Positions 17,236 through 25,929 of a stretch of 64,000 nucleotides of DNA are shown here, piece by piece. How positions within the stretch are numbered: position 1 is the stretch's first letter; each line of letters starts with the position of its first letter. Under the pieces are notes generated by a model. It was not told where the DNA came from, made no database searches, and saw only the letters and a program-made list of their open reading frames with translations. Origin of the DNA: an uncultured Opitutaceae bacterium (GTDB lineage: Bacteria > Verrucomicrobiota > Verrucomicrobiia > Opitutales > Opitutaceae); contig CALAOT010000105.1 of assembly GCA_937889545.1 (NCBI GenBank), positions 1 to 64,000 on the forward strand. Direction: 5' to 3'. The position numbers and the translations under genes are program-made.

Positions 17236-18912
17236 CTACGGGCTCACCGACGTGTAATGCCCGGAGGCCTCGCTCAGTTGTCCCTCGCTCCAGCGACCCG
17301 GATGCATGATGACTCGGTAGCGCAGGGACATCTGCTGTCCGGCCTTAAGAGTGTGCGGCCGGTAGCAGATGACGGCCGGCGAGAAGTAGTGCATGGGAGC
17401 TTCGCTGATGACATACCATGGCGACGGGCTGTTCAGGTTCGTGGGCCAGTCAAGGATGGCAATCCCTGCCTCGCGTCCCCCGAATGATCCGGAGTAATCC
17501 GCCGCCGTTGCCGCGCCGCGGAACTTGCCGTCGGCGAATTCCACCGGGCCCCTGGTTGTGATCGCACGCGGATCGGTTATTTCCGGCGAAAGCCGAACCG
17601 ATAGCCCGGCATAACCGCCCCACGGCTGGCCGCCGGGTTCACCAGGGAGCGGCGTCCGGTCCAATACCACATCCTCGCCCCCTGCCGTGAAGATCATCGC
17701 CCAATCCTGACGGTAAGCGCCGGCCTTGTCCGGAGGCGAAATCTCGATCACACGGCGCTCGTTCAGCACCGGGTGTGCGTTGGTTGCGGGCCGGTAACCG
17801 AGATCTATCACGATGCGCGCCGAGAAGTCGGGGCGGATCTCAACTTGCGGCTCATGCCACGCGGTCTGTCCCTGGGCCACGCCGGTCTTCGGATCCTCCT
17901 CCCAGTAATTGACGCCGTTGATGAATTTCCACGAGAACCACACGGCGCGATGCCAGGGGTGATCCGCCGGCCGATCCCATGTGAGCACGGGCCCACCTGG
18001 CAGGGCCACGGGATGGAAGTGCGGTTTCGTCACATTTGCGCCGAAGTTGAATTGCCAGACAACCTGAGGGCCCTGCAGCAAGGCCACCGCGCCAGCTTCA
18101 CGCCTCCATGCTAGGGAGGCATGTGTTTCCTGGGTCGGAATGCTTTCGGGGGGCCGAATCCCGGCAACATACCGGATGCCCCCCAGGAGGTGCTGCAAGA
18201 AGAGCGGTTCGCTGAAGCTGCTCTCTGTGTGCCCCATCGCGGTATACCACATCCGCCCTTTGCCCACACTTCGGCACCACGCTATCGGGTGGTCGCCGCC
18301 CATGCTGCCGCCGCTGTAGGTTGATTCATCCACGGTAGCGAGCACGTGGGCGCGTCCGCGAGGCGTACCGTTGAAGTTGTACCATTCATCCGTGCGCTGC
18401 CAACGCACCGGCAGGCCCGCGGTGGATAGATGCGAGGGATCCTCGATACCTACTGTCGCCGGCACAATGCCGGAATGGTTCTTGAACGCGCAGCAGAACA
18501 TCTCGCCATACCATGCCCATTGATCCATGCAGGCCAGCGGCCCGTAGACCGCGCCATGAATGGCCGCGAACCCGCCGCCGTTAAGCACATAGCCCTTGAA
18601 GGCCGCCTGCTGATCGGGATTCAGTACGTCGCCCGTTACGCTCAAAAACACAACCGCCCGGTAACGAATGAGATTCGCGGACGAAATAGCGCCCGAATCT
18701 TCGGTGGCATCGACCGCGAACCCATTCACCCGGCCCAACTCGCGCAGAGCCCTGATCCCGTTCTCGATGGACGTGTGCCGATACCCCAGCGTCTTCGAGA
18801 AGACCAACATCCGGAACGCGCCATCAGCATCCGCTGCCCGGGAGTCGAGGGGCGTGACACTTAAGGCCAGCGCCGCCGCCAGCAGACCTGCGACATGCTT
18901 GAGCGCTTTCAC
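17236..18912 (-). CDS. Exported ThuA-domain / DUF6807 (PmoA-like) fusion protein
   Basis: A 558 aa protein with a signal peptide (LLAAALALSVTPLDSRA). Residues ~33-255 are a ThuA-like domain (MLVFSKTLGYRH, GGGFAAIHGA, DEWYNF, GKGRMWYTAMGH), a glutamine-amidotransferase-like fold known from trehalose utilisation. Residues ~260-550 are a DUF6807/PmoA-like beta domain (DHPWHRAVWFSW, ADYSGSFGGREAG, PWYVI, LRYRVIMHPG). Fusions of these two occur in Planctomycetota and Verrucomicrobiota sugar clusters. It is the middle gene of the oxidoreductase-ThuA-isomerase operon and probably acts outside the cytoplasm on an oxidised glycoside. A short near-identical remnant of its second domain lies at 2.8 kb. 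Confidence 0.88.
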   Translation of the reverse strand: MKALKHVAGLLAAALALSVTPLDSRAADADGAFRMLVFSKTLGYRHTSIENGIRALRELGRVNGFAVDATEDSGAISSANLIRYRAVVFLSVTGDVLNPDQQAAFKGYVLNGGGFAAIHGAVYGPLACMDQWAWYGEMFCCAFKNHSGIVPATVGIEDPSHLSTAGLPVRWQRTDEWYNFNGTPRGRAHVLATVDESTYSGGSMGGDHPIAWCRSVGKGRMWYTAMGHTESSFSEPLFLQHLLGGIRYVAGIRPPESIPTQETHASLAWRREAGAVALLQGPQVVWQFNFGANVTKPHFHPVALPGGPVLTWDRPADHPWHRAVWFSWKFINGVNYWEEDPKTGVAQGQTAWHEPQVEIRPDFSARIVIDLGYRPATNAHPVLNERRVIEISPPDKAGAYRQDWAMIFTAGGEDVVLDRTPLPGEPGGQPWGGYAGLSVRLSPEITDPRAITTRGPVEFADGKFRGAATAADYSGSFGGREAGIAILDWPTNLNSPSPWYVISEAPMHYFSPAVICYRPHTLKAGQQMSLRYRVIMHPGRWSEGQLSEASGHYTSVSP

Positions 18913-18948
18913 GGGGGCGGATCGATCGTCTTGAGCCTTTATCAGCGG

Positions 18949-20364
18949 TCACAGATGCCACGGCTTCCGCATGGAGCGGGCCTTGAGGCGCTGGTTCGCC
19001 GCGTCGTCGTTCGAAAACCGCTCGGTCTTGAAATCGAAGGTCAGTTTGCGGTTCAGGCGGATGGCGCTGTCGGCGATGTGACAAAGGGCATCGTCGGCGA
19101 CCGCCGTGTCGATGGGACTGATGGTCTCGGCCCGGCTCTTCACGCAGTCGAGGAAGTTGCGGGCGTGACCGGAGGAGCGGGTGAGCTTGATCTTGAAGCT
19201 CTCCGGGTTGAGCCGGATCAGATCCTCGGGCTGGAGGTTGATTCCAATGCGGTCCACGTGAACCCAGCCGTCCGTCCCCTCGAAGGCGGTGCCATGGTCT
19301 TCAATACGGCGATAGCGCTGTTCCCAGATGTCACGGTGAAGGAAAGGCTCGCCTGTCGGCTTGCCAGTGTTCTCGCCATTGGGCACGCCGACGAACTTCA
19401 TCGTGAGGCCGCTTGCGAATGTGTAGTCGACCTCCCAGATGGTTGCCGTGTCACAAGCGCCTTCCGCCAACCGGAAGTTCCCGCGACCCTCAACGGTAAC
19501 GGAGCCACCGAGCAATCCCGAGCCACCCCAAAGCGCTATGTCGAGCGGATGAATGCCCCAGCCCGAGATAAAGCCGAGCGTGTAGTCCGAATTGAACCAC
19601 CATGTCTTAAGTGTCCCGTCTGCGCTGCAGCGGTTCTCGGTGTAGGGACTGGATGCCGCAGGGCCGAGCCATAAGTCGTAGTCCAACTCGGGTGGCGGCG
19701 GCACCTGCTTGCGCGAGCCGCCTGGCGCGCTGCCAGGCGCCCAGACGTTGATGCTCCGAAGCGCGCCGATCTGTCCGTTGCGCACCATCTCCGCCGCGAG
19801 CCGGAAATTCCTCGAAGACCGCTGCTGGGTGCCGAATTGGAAAACGCGTCTCTTGCGGTGAACCATCGCGCGCAGCGCCTGACCCTCCTCGAGCGTCAGG
19901 CCAAGCGGCTTCTCAAGATAAACGTCTTTGCCGGAACTAACCGCCGCCAGCGCGACCAGGATGTGCCAGTGATCGGGCGTTGCTATGAGGCAGGCATCGA
20001 TGTCCTTCCGGGAGACGAGCTCCCGGAAATCATGGTAGGTCTGACAATCCTTATTCTCGTAGAAATCGTTGACCGCCTGCCGCGCAAGACCCAGTTGGTC
20101 GGTCTTTACGTCGCACACGGCAACGACGCGGCAATCCTGTTCGCCGAGGAAGTTGAGCATGTCGCCGCGGCCCTGCGGGCCACAGCCGATGACCCCGACG
20201 GTGATCCTGTTACTAGGGGCGACAGCCCCGTCCCTGCCAAGGGCCGAAGACGGGATGATGGAGGGAAACGTGGCCGCAGCGAGCGCGCATGCGGTCGTGC
20301 CAAGGAATTCGCGGCGACTGAGGGGGACCGGGCCGTCCGGTTGCGGGAAGTCTAATTGTGCCAT
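18949..20364 (-). CDS. Tat-exported Gfo/Idh/MocA-family oxidoreductase
   Basis: A 471 aa NAD(P)-dependent dehydrogenase. The N-terminus carries a Tat signal (SRREFLGTTACALAAATF). A Rossmann motif follows (VGVIGCGPQGRGD), then the family EKP signature in VYLEKPLGLTLEEG, where the Lys is usually part of the active site, and the C-terminal substrate domain. Secreted Gfo/Idh/MocA enzymes of this size oxidise or reduce sugar hydroxyls, often at C3, with the cofactor bound before Tat export. It is the first gene of a three-gene minus-strand operon with ThuA-DUF6807 (36 bases downstream) and a sugar isomerase. Two near-identical 15-base boxes upstream (20434 and 20483) may be operator sites. Confidence 0.92.
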   Translation of the reverse strand: MAQLDFPQPDGPVPLSRREFLGTTACALAAATFPSIIPSSALGRDGAVAPSNRITVGVIGCGPQGRGDMLNFLGEQDCRVVAVCDVKTDQLGLARQAVNDFYENKDCQTYHDFRELVSRKDIDACLIATPDHWHILVALAAVSSGKDVYLEKPLGLTLEEGQALRAMVHRKRRVFQFGTQQRSSRNFRLAAEMVRNGQIGALRSINVWAPGSAPGGSRKQVPPPPELDYDLWLGPAASSPYTENRCSADGTLKTWWFNSDYTLGFISGWGIHPLDIALWGGSGLLGGSVTVEGRGNFRLAEGACDTATIWEVDYTFASGLTMKFVGVPNGENTGKPTGEPFLHRDIWEQRYRRIEDHGTAFEGTDGWVHVDRIGINLQPEDLIRLNPESFKIKLTRSSGHARNFLDCVKSRAETISPIDTAVADDALCHIADSAIRLNRKLTFDFKTERFSNDDAANQRLKARSMRKPWHL

Positions 20365-20433
20365 TTTGATCCTCCAGACCGCTTTTTTAACGCACCGTGT
20401 GAACTAAGACAGGGAGTCATTACATCGAAACTG

Positions 20434-20497
20434 ATCGACGAATCCTAGCATGAATGCGCCGCCTTGTCTTTCGCGATTGCACATCGACGAATCTTAG
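20434..20497. promoter_or_regulatory. Paired direct repeat upstream of the sugar operon
   Basis: ATCGACGAATCCTAG at 20434 and ATCGACGAATCTTAG at 20483 differ at one base and lie 49 bases apart, about 70-130 bases upstream of the oxidoreductase start codon. Spacing near five helical turns would place both boxes on the same DNA face, as in regulator binding sites. No regulator gene is adjacent. Confidence 0.3.
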
Positions 20498-20635
20498 AAG
20501 TTTCGGACATGCTCGCGAAACCTAGGCTGACGCCTGTGTCTGCCATTCTCTGGTCCAAGCGGCGACCTATCATGCCCGACCGTTGTGAGCCGCTGGTTCA
20601 AGGCGCGGAGCGAAGAGAGGTGAAGGTGCGCGAAT

Positions 20636-21754
20636 CTACTTGTCGGTCTGCGGATCGTCCCACACGGGCGCGAACTTTGAGCGTCCGTCCCCCTTGTGCG
20701 TCACAGGTCCCATCTTCAGCATCCGGTAGTGCCGGTAGGGGATCGTCGACAGGCCGCCGGTCGGGCGCAGCTTGCCGTTCCATGACCTTCCGGGGTGTCC
20801 CCAGAGGCCCTCGGCGTAGACGGGCTGGCCTTGGGCGATGTCGACCAGGACCATTCCGTAGCGCTGGAGCGCCACACAGACGATGCGCTCCTCCGGGGTG
20901 AGCGGGAATAGCGAGAGGTCGAGCTTGGGGTCGAGCTGGATGACCGTTCCCTCGGGTATGCCCCCCTCGACGAATCCGTCGGTCCAGGCCGCGGGGAACA
21001 CGAACTCCTTGTACGCGCAGAAGCGCGAGGCGGCCGCTATCTTGTGCCGGATCTCCCCGGCCATGACCTCATCGTACAGGATAAGGCCGGCAACGGCGGG
21101 GACGCCCGCGGCCCTGCTGGGGCCGTGAAAGTGCACGCTCTCGCCGTCCACGACGCCGAGGTCCTCGGTCCTGAACACACCGGGGCCGTCGGAAGCGTAG
21201 ACCATGCCCGTGTTGGACTGCCAACTGCCGTCGGGATTCTTGGTGAGGGACCACATGTCCCAGACGAGCCTGCGCTTCCAATCCACGGCCGCCAGGTGGG
21301 CGTCCCCCCTCGGGTCCGGGGTCGCCTCGCCGGGTATGGGAACGAGGTCAAAGCTCTTGCCGTGGCCAAATTGCTCGTGCTGTGTGTGCCAGATCCGCCT
21401 CTCGTCCGGTGTGAGGGTGTGGAGCCCCACCTTGACCAGCGGCGTGGACTCGTCGACCTCATACAACGGGATGGTCCACTGCACGCAGTTGATCAGCCAG
21501 TTCTCCTTGCTGGGTTCGGTCTCGAGCAGCTTGACCCAGTGCTCCGTGCGCGAGTCCGTCTCGGCATCCGCCGCGACTGGCTGGTTCCAGAAGCTCTCAT
21601 CGGAGAAGAACCGCCGGGGGGTGTTCGGGGTGCTGCCAGCCGCAAATGTCAGGCTGGCAACGAGCGCTCCAGGGAGCAGGGTGAGGACGGCTTGGGGTTT
21701 CACGGGGGATGTGGGTTGGGGCGAAACGCCTTGGCGGGACCGAAGATCCCGCAT
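20636..21754 (-). CDS. Secreted protein of unknown function
   Basis: Not a family I can name. From the ATG at 21754 the product is 372 aa; a GTG at 21703 would give a more compact signal peptide (AVLTLLPGALVASLTFAAG). The mature part begins RRFFSDESFWNQPV, and Phe/Tyr/Trp-rich stretches run throughout (WLINCVQWTIPLYEVD, WDMWSLTKNPDGSW, VHFHGPSRAAG, FVFPAAWTDG). This is consistent with a beta-rich secreted enzyme or carbohydrate-associated protein. His, Asp and Glu residues in HEQFGHGKS and HFHG could bind a metal, but this is speculation. It lies 265 bases downstream of the Ig-domain gene on the same strand. Confidence 0.75.
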   Translation of the reverse strand: MRDLRSRQGVSPQPTSPVKPQAVLTLLPGALVASLTFAAGSTPNTPRRFFSDESFWNQPVAADAETDSRTEHWVKLLETEPSKENWLINCVQWTIPLYEVDESTPLVKVGLHTLTPDERRIWHTQHEQFGHGKSFDLVPIPGEATPDPRGDAHLAAVDWKRRLVWDMWSLTKNPDGSWQSNTGMVYASDGPGVFRTEDLGVVDGESVHFHGPSRAAGVPAVAGLILYDEVMAGEIRHKIAAASRFCAYKEFVFPAAWTDGFVEGGIPEGTVIQLDPKLDLSLFPLTPEERIVCVALQRYGMVLVDIAQGQPVYAEGLWGHPGRSWNGKLRPTGGLSTIPYRHYRMLKMGPVTHKGDGRSKFAPVWDDPQTDK

Positions 21755-22019
21755 GGCGCGACTTAGACCGCCTTCAGCAAAGACTCGCGGGCCGGAGCCG
21801 TCAAACCGGGTGATGTCGCGGCTGGCGACAGAACGGAAAGCCCGGACGCACGGACGCAACCGCACTGACTGCACCGCTGCGGCGGAAAAGGATGCTGGGG
21901 AGCCTCCCAGACTCTGTCGCCGCCCCCCGATGTGCGGACGGCGGCGGCATCACGCCGGAGAAACCGGCCCATAGTTCGTCCTCTACGCTTTGCGCCTGCG
22001 GCGGCCCGAAGTGCCCCGT

Positions 22020-23936
22020 TCAGGGGACTTCATAGACCTCCACGAGCGCAATCCCGGTGTCGCCGGTTGCTCCTGAAACCTCGGCCGTGTAGGCCCCCGG
22101 CGGCAGCGTGACCAGAATCGCCGAGTCGTTGCTCGTGGCGAATGACCAGGGGAATCCTCCGACCGAGGCGGCGGCGGCGGAAATCTGCGGATCGCCGCCC
22201 CAGGCGTTGTTGCTGCCGATAAGGGTGCCTCCCGAGTGAAGCTGCAGCATGGGGTCCGGCAGCGTGCCCGTGACGCCGAACGGAATCAGCGCCGGCCCGG
22301 AGGCCCTGATCAGGACCGTCTTGGACGTTGATCCGCCGATCGCAAAGCCCGCAATCAAGACGTTGGACCCCGTGCCCACCTGGACGCGGGCCGATATGTT
22401 CACTATCCTAGGGGTGCTCGGGGTGTAGGTTCCCGCCGGCGTGTCATCATAAACCTCGGCAAGGGCGACACCGGTGTCTCCGCTTTGCCCGGAGACGTTT
22501 GCCGTGTAGGCTCCCGGGGGCCGCGACTCGAGCAATGCCGAGTCGTGGCTGGCTGTGTCGCTCCAGGCAAATGCACCCACGGAGGCTCCCGCGAGCATGA
22601 TGTCGGGACTGCCGCCCCAGCCATTGTTTGTGCCAACAACCGTTGATCCCGAGTAGAGCTGAAGCTGGGGGTCCGGAAGCGTGCCCGATAAGCCGAAGGG
22701 GATAAGCGCCGGGCCCGATGCGCGGGCCAGCAGCTTCTCCGAGCCGGAGGTGCCGCCCCCTCCCACGACAAACCCGGCGATAAGGATGTTCCCTCCGGTT
22801 CCAACCGCTGCCCGGCAGGAGATATTCACGAGGCGGCCAATGTCGGACGTGGAACTCACCGCCAGTGCCGCCGCATTGCTCGTCGCGTTTCCCCCTGGAT
22901 TGGTCGCCACGCAGGCGTAGCTTCCCGCGCTTGCAGGCGTGGTGCCGTTGACCACGAGCGTGGAACTTGTGGCGCCGGGAATCGGCGCGCCGCCGAATTC
23001 CCATTGATACGTCGGCAGGGGTGCTCCCGTCGCCTCAGCCTTGAACACAACGGTGGTTCCGAGAGCTATCGCCTGGGAAGCCGGCTGCATGCTGAAGCTG
23101 GGGGCTACCACCACGGCATTCACCGTCAGCGTCGCAGCCTGGCTCGTGACGGCTCCGGCCGTATTGTTGGCCACAACCGCGTAAATGCCTGCGTCGCCAA
23201 CCTGCACGTAGGGGATAGTGTACGAGGCGCCGGTCGCGCCTGGGATCGTCTCGCCATTCTTCTGCCATTGGTAACCGGGCGCGGGATTGCCCGATGCCGC
23301 GACGCTGAACGTGACGCTGGACCCTGCATTGACAGTCTGGCTGGCCGGCTGGGTAGAGATTACCGGCACCGAGCCCGCGGGCGCCGTCACATTGATCGTG
23401 GTCGCCCCGGACGTTGAGGTTCCGGTTCGATTTGTGAGCTCCCAGCCGTCGACCGTAAAGCTGTACGTTCCCGCCTGCGTGGGAGTCCCGGAAATCGTCA
23501 GGATTCCCTTGGTAGCGGTCGCGTCGTTTAAGACCCAAATGCTCCCGGTCAATGTCGCGCCCTGCACCGATATCCCCGGCGGCAGCGTGTTGCTGACATC
23601 CCAGGCCTTGGCAAATGTCACCGCGACGCCAGCCACGGTGACGTCCATCTTGAAGGGCTGGCCCACAGCCACTGAGGCGGGTAGCGGGATATCCGAGACA
23701 AGGTATGCCGGGCTTGTGGTCGGAGTGGAGGCTCCCGCGACGGAATCGACCGCGCCCAGGGCCGCGATCGAGGCGGCTGCCGCCTTGAGGACCGCGGCCG
23801 CGGGCGACTCGAGAACGTAGTCGGCCGTGGCGGCGGCGATCCGGGCCGCAGGCGACCTCTGCAGCACCGCCGCGAGGATCGCCACGGGCACGCGCATCCG
23901 CTCGATGCGGGAGGAAAGTGATGTTCCGGGGGTCAT
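22020..23936 (-). CDS. Immunoglobulin-domain surface protein with duplicated C-terminal module
   Basis: A 638 aa protein starting at ATG 23936. Residues 1-70 are an Ala-rich segment (RMRVPVAILAAVLQRSP and ASIAALGAVDSVAG) of the kind I associate with exported Opitutaceae proteins. Next come a putative Ig-fold (PGIS, GTPTQAGTYSFTV), then two Ig-like I-set domains (QPASQTVNAGSSVTF...YQWQKNG...DAGIYAVVANN, and QPASQAIALGTTVVF...YQWEFGG...SAGSYACVATN). The C-terminal 270 residues are a tandem duplication of a ~130 residue module (RASGPALIPFG, SGTLPDPxLQL, PPGAYTAxVSG, GDTGxALxEVY). It starts 14 bases after the DUF4266 gene, so it may be in the same transcript. It is probably an extracellular or surface-associated structural or adhesion protein. 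Confidence 0.85.
   Translation of the reverse strand: MTPGTSLSSRIERMRVPVAILAAVLQRSPAARIAAATADYVLESPAAAVLKAAAASIAALGAVDSVAGASTPTTSPAYLVSDIPLPASVAVGQPFKMDVTVAGVAVTFAKAWDVSNTLPPGISVQGATLTGSIWVLNDATATKGILTISGTPTQAGTYSFTVDGWELTNRTGTSTSGATTINVTAPAGSVPVISTQPASQTVNAGSSVTFSVAASGNPAPGYQWQKNGETIPGATGASYTIPYVQVGDAGIYAVVANNTAGAVTSQAATLTVNAVVVAPSFSMQPASQAIALGTTVVFKAEATGAPLPTYQWEFGGAPIPGATSSTLVVNGTTPASAGSYACVATNPGGNATSNAAALAVSSTSDIGRLVNISCRAAVGTGGNILIAGFVVGGGGTSGSEKLLARASGPALIPFGLSGTLPDPQLQLYSGSTVVGTNNGWGGSPDIMLAGASVGAFAWSDTASHDSALLESRPPGAYTANVSGQSGDTGVALAEVYDDTPAGTYTPSTPRIVNISARVQVGTGSNVLIAGFAIGGSTSKTVLIRASGPALIPFGVTGTLPDPMLQLHSGGTLIGSNNAWGGDPQISAAAASVGGFPWSFATSNDSAILVTLPPGAYTAEVSGATGDTGIALVEVYEVP
22023..22410 (-). 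repeat. C-terminal coding module, copy 2
   Basis: Encodes the second of two homologous ~130 residue modules of the Ig-domain protein (from RIVNISARVQVG to the C-terminus). Shared blocks with copy 1 include VGTGxN(I/V)LIAGF, RASGPALIPFG, GTLPDPxLQL and PPGAYTAxVSG. Confidence 0.8.
22446..22838 (-). repeat. C-terminal coding module, copy 1
   Basis: Encodes the first module (from RLVNISCRAAVG to AEVYDD) and is followed by a short linker before copy 2. The boundaries are set by alignment by eye and may be off by a few codons. Confidence 0.8.
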
Positions 23937-23950
23937 TGAATGCTGGTTGC

Positions 23951-24193
23951 TCAATTGCACCCGCAACCCGGCCCCCCGATGCCCCGGCCGCCCTGGGCCG
24001 CCTCGCGCGAGAAGTAGACATGCTCTAACATCGCGGTCGCAAGCGCATCGCGGTTCGGGTCCATGGTCGGGTCTGAAAGGAGCCCGCGCTCCCAGGGCTT
24101 CGCCCGGACCGCCTGGGCCGTCGTGCATCCGGAAAATGCGCCCGCGATAGCGACGAGGGCGGAGAACAGGAGTATCCTTGCTGGTTTTCTCAT
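23951..24193 (-). CDS. DUF4266 small lipoprotein
   Basis: An 80 aa lipoprotein. A signal peptide (RKPARILLFSALVAIAGAF) ends in the lipobox FSGC, so Cys23 is expected to carry the lipid anchor. The mature part has KPWERG, the DUF4266 hallmark, then a HVYFSREAAQGG segment and a C-terminus that is Gly/Cys-rich and ends CGCN. The start overlaps the stop of the TlpA-like gene (ATGA), indicating translational coupling. DUF4266 genes are, from memory, found together with TlpA-like thioredoxins, DUF3570 outer-membrane proteins and ApbE; three of these four are present here. The function of DUF4266 is unknown; the terminal cysteines could be a redox or metal site. Confidence 0.9.
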   Translation of the reverse strand: MRKPARILLFSALVAIAGAFSGCTTAQAVRAKPWERGLLSDPTMDPNRDALATAMLEHVYFSREAAQGGRGIGGPGCGCN

Positions 24194-24696
24194 GGTGTCT
24201 TGTCCGACAGCAGGGCCTCGATCTCCCTCCGCAGCGCCTGCTCCGTCGCCGCTCCACGGAATCCCGGATGCGCATACCGCACCCTGCCTTTGCGGTCGAT
24301 CAGGTAGCTTGTGGGCATTGTGGGCACCTGCACCGCGCGAACCAGGTTTTGGCCCTTGTCCAGCGCGACAAGGAAGGGCGGGGAGAACTTCCTGACGAAG
24401 GACTCGTAGGCCGAGGCGTCCTCGTCGACGCTCACGGCGACGATCACCAGGCCCCTCGGCGCGAACTCCGCGTTCAGCCGGCCATATGCGGGGAAGGACG
24501 CCTTGCAGGGAGCGCACCAGGACGCCCAGAAATCGACGAGCACCACCTTGCCGGCCGTATCGGGCAGCGTTCCACCCGCCAGCCCGGCGGAGACGAGGGG
24601 AGGGAAGACGTCTCCGATGCCGACGGCGGCGCCGGCAAGAGCCGGGGACGCGAGCGAGAGGCCGGCCGCAAGGGAAAAGAGACCGGGTCTGTTCAT
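24190..24696 (-). CDS. TlpA/ResA-like periplasmic thioredoxin
   Basis: A 168 aa protein with a signal peptide (SLAAGLSLASPALA) and a thioredoxin fold. The redox motif WCAPC sits in LVDFWASWCAPCKASFP, and the cis-Pro loop is TMPTSYLID. Proteins of this type reduce specific periplasmic disulfides, for example during cytochrome c or metal-site maturation. It lies between the DUF3570 outer-membrane gene (75 bases upstream) and the DUF4266 lipoprotein gene (overlapping). This suggests it acts on one of these partners; the Cys-rich tail of the DUF4266 protein is an obvious candidate substrate, which is inference. Confidence 0.92.
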   Translation of the reverse strand: MNRPGLFSLAAGLSLASPALAGAAVGIGDVFPPLVSAGLAGGTLPDTAGKVVLVDFWASWCAPCKASFPAYGRLNAEFAPRGLVIVAVSVDEDASAYESFVRKFSPPFLVALDKGQNLVRAVQVPTMPTSYLIDRKGRVRYAHPGFRGAATEQALRREIEALLSDKTP

Positions 24697-24771
24697 GGGT
24701 TGGTGTTTCGGCCTTGGGCCGTCTGCCGCCGCAAGGCGAAGGTGATGGGACGCTGTGCGTGGGGCATTTTT

Positions 24772-25929
24772 CTACCAGGATATCTTTGCGCCAAACGTGA
24801 TGATGTTCGCCCGGGGATATGCGCTCTGTGGAGTGATCCCATCGCGCCCGCGCATGGTGTAGCGGTCGCAGGCGACGTCGAGCTGAAGCCAGTCGCGCGG
24901 CTTCCAGACCGCCTTGAGCCCGTAGGTGGTGGTGAACAAGGAGGACAGGCGATAGTCTGAGGAATAAGCCGGCCCGCTTGGATTGGGTGTCGTGCTCGGG
25001 ACGATGTCCGTGGTGCTCAGGTCATAATAGAAGAATTTCGCGGCGTTCTGCTCGTAGTACCTCAGGTCGGGCCCCACGGTGAACCGGTCGCCGATCTTCT
25101 GCAGCCACTGCAGCTCGACCGTGTTCGCCCTCACCCCATACGTGTCCCCGTAGAACCGGTAGCTCCCCTCGAGGGCGCCATGAGCCTCCGGGAAACCCCT
25201 GTTTATCGACGCAAACACGACGCCCGTGTTGTGCTCGCTAGGCCTGTTCTCGGCGAAGACAAGCGGGAAGAACACGCCCGGGATAACCTCAATGTTCTGC
25301 TCCACGAGCTTGTACTGGTCGCTCAGGTACCCGGTCTCCCTTCCCCAAGCCAGATTCAACGTCACCGTGGTCCGCGGATCGAGGATCTGGGTCACGCCCA
25401 TGATCGCGTTGAACGAGTGCTTTTTGACGTAGATACGCTGGGGGTCGTAGAACGTCTCGACGTCGTCGTCGTGGCCGGCAACTCCCACCAGCAGCGTGGT
25501 GTTCTTCTGGTCCAAGTCGGTAAGAGTATTCAGGGACCAACCCGTGGAAATGTAGTCGTGCTCGCGGCTCTCCGAGAGCCCGGCAGAGATGTTGATGGCG
25601 CTGAACTGCCGCGAAAGGTCGGTCTCCCAGGCTTTCCTGTGGTCGCTCAGGTGGGCAAGGGGCACCTGGTCCGAACCCGCGGGAGCGGGTAGGCCCGTGG
25701 GTGTTGCGCCCGCGATCGCATCGGTCACCGCCGTCAGCCCAAGCCGCATGTCGGCGCCGATCTCCTGGTTGGCGACGATCCCCTGGGTCTGGACGCCGAC
25801 GCGCCCGCCAGCCTCCGTGTAATTCTCGTATTTGTAGGAGAGCGAATCGTCCGAACGGGCCGCAGGGCGTGGAGACGCCACGAACAGGAAAATCGCGAGC
25901 GGGATCGCGCCGGGTCTTCGTTGGATCAT
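24772..25929 (-). CDS. DUF3570 outer-membrane beta-barrel protein
   Basis: A 385 aa protein with an N-terminal signal (LAIFLFVASPRPAARS). The mature part starts SLSYKYENYTEAGGRVGVQ and ends in a transmembrane beta strand finishing in Trp (IITFGAKISW), as outer-membrane barrels do. Alternating hydrophobic strands and aromatic residues continue throughout. It matches the DUF3570 family as I remember it, including the WSLNTLTDLDQKNTTLL stretch. It heads the minus-strand group with TlpA-like and DUF4266 genes. The function is unknown; the context points to an envelope redox role. Confidence 0.85.
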   Translation of the reverse strand: MIQRRPGAIPLAIFLFVASPRPAARSDDSLSYKYENYTEAGGRVGVQTQGIVANQEIGADMRLGLTAVTDAIAGATPTGLPAPAGSDQVPLAHLSDHRKAWETDLSRQFSAINISAGLSESREHDYISTGWSLNTLTDLDQKNTTLLVGVAGHDDDVETFYDPQRIYVKKHSFNAIMGVTQILDPRTTVTLNLAWGRETGYLSDQYKLVEQNIEVIPGVFFPLVFAENRPSEHNTGVVFASINRGFPEAHGALEGSYRFYGDTYGVRANTVELQWLQKIGDRFTVGPDLRYYEQNAAKFFYYDLSTTDIVPSTTPNPSGPAYSSDYRLSSLFTTTYGLKAVWKPRDWLQLDVACDRYTMRGRDGITPQSAYPRANIITFGAKISW

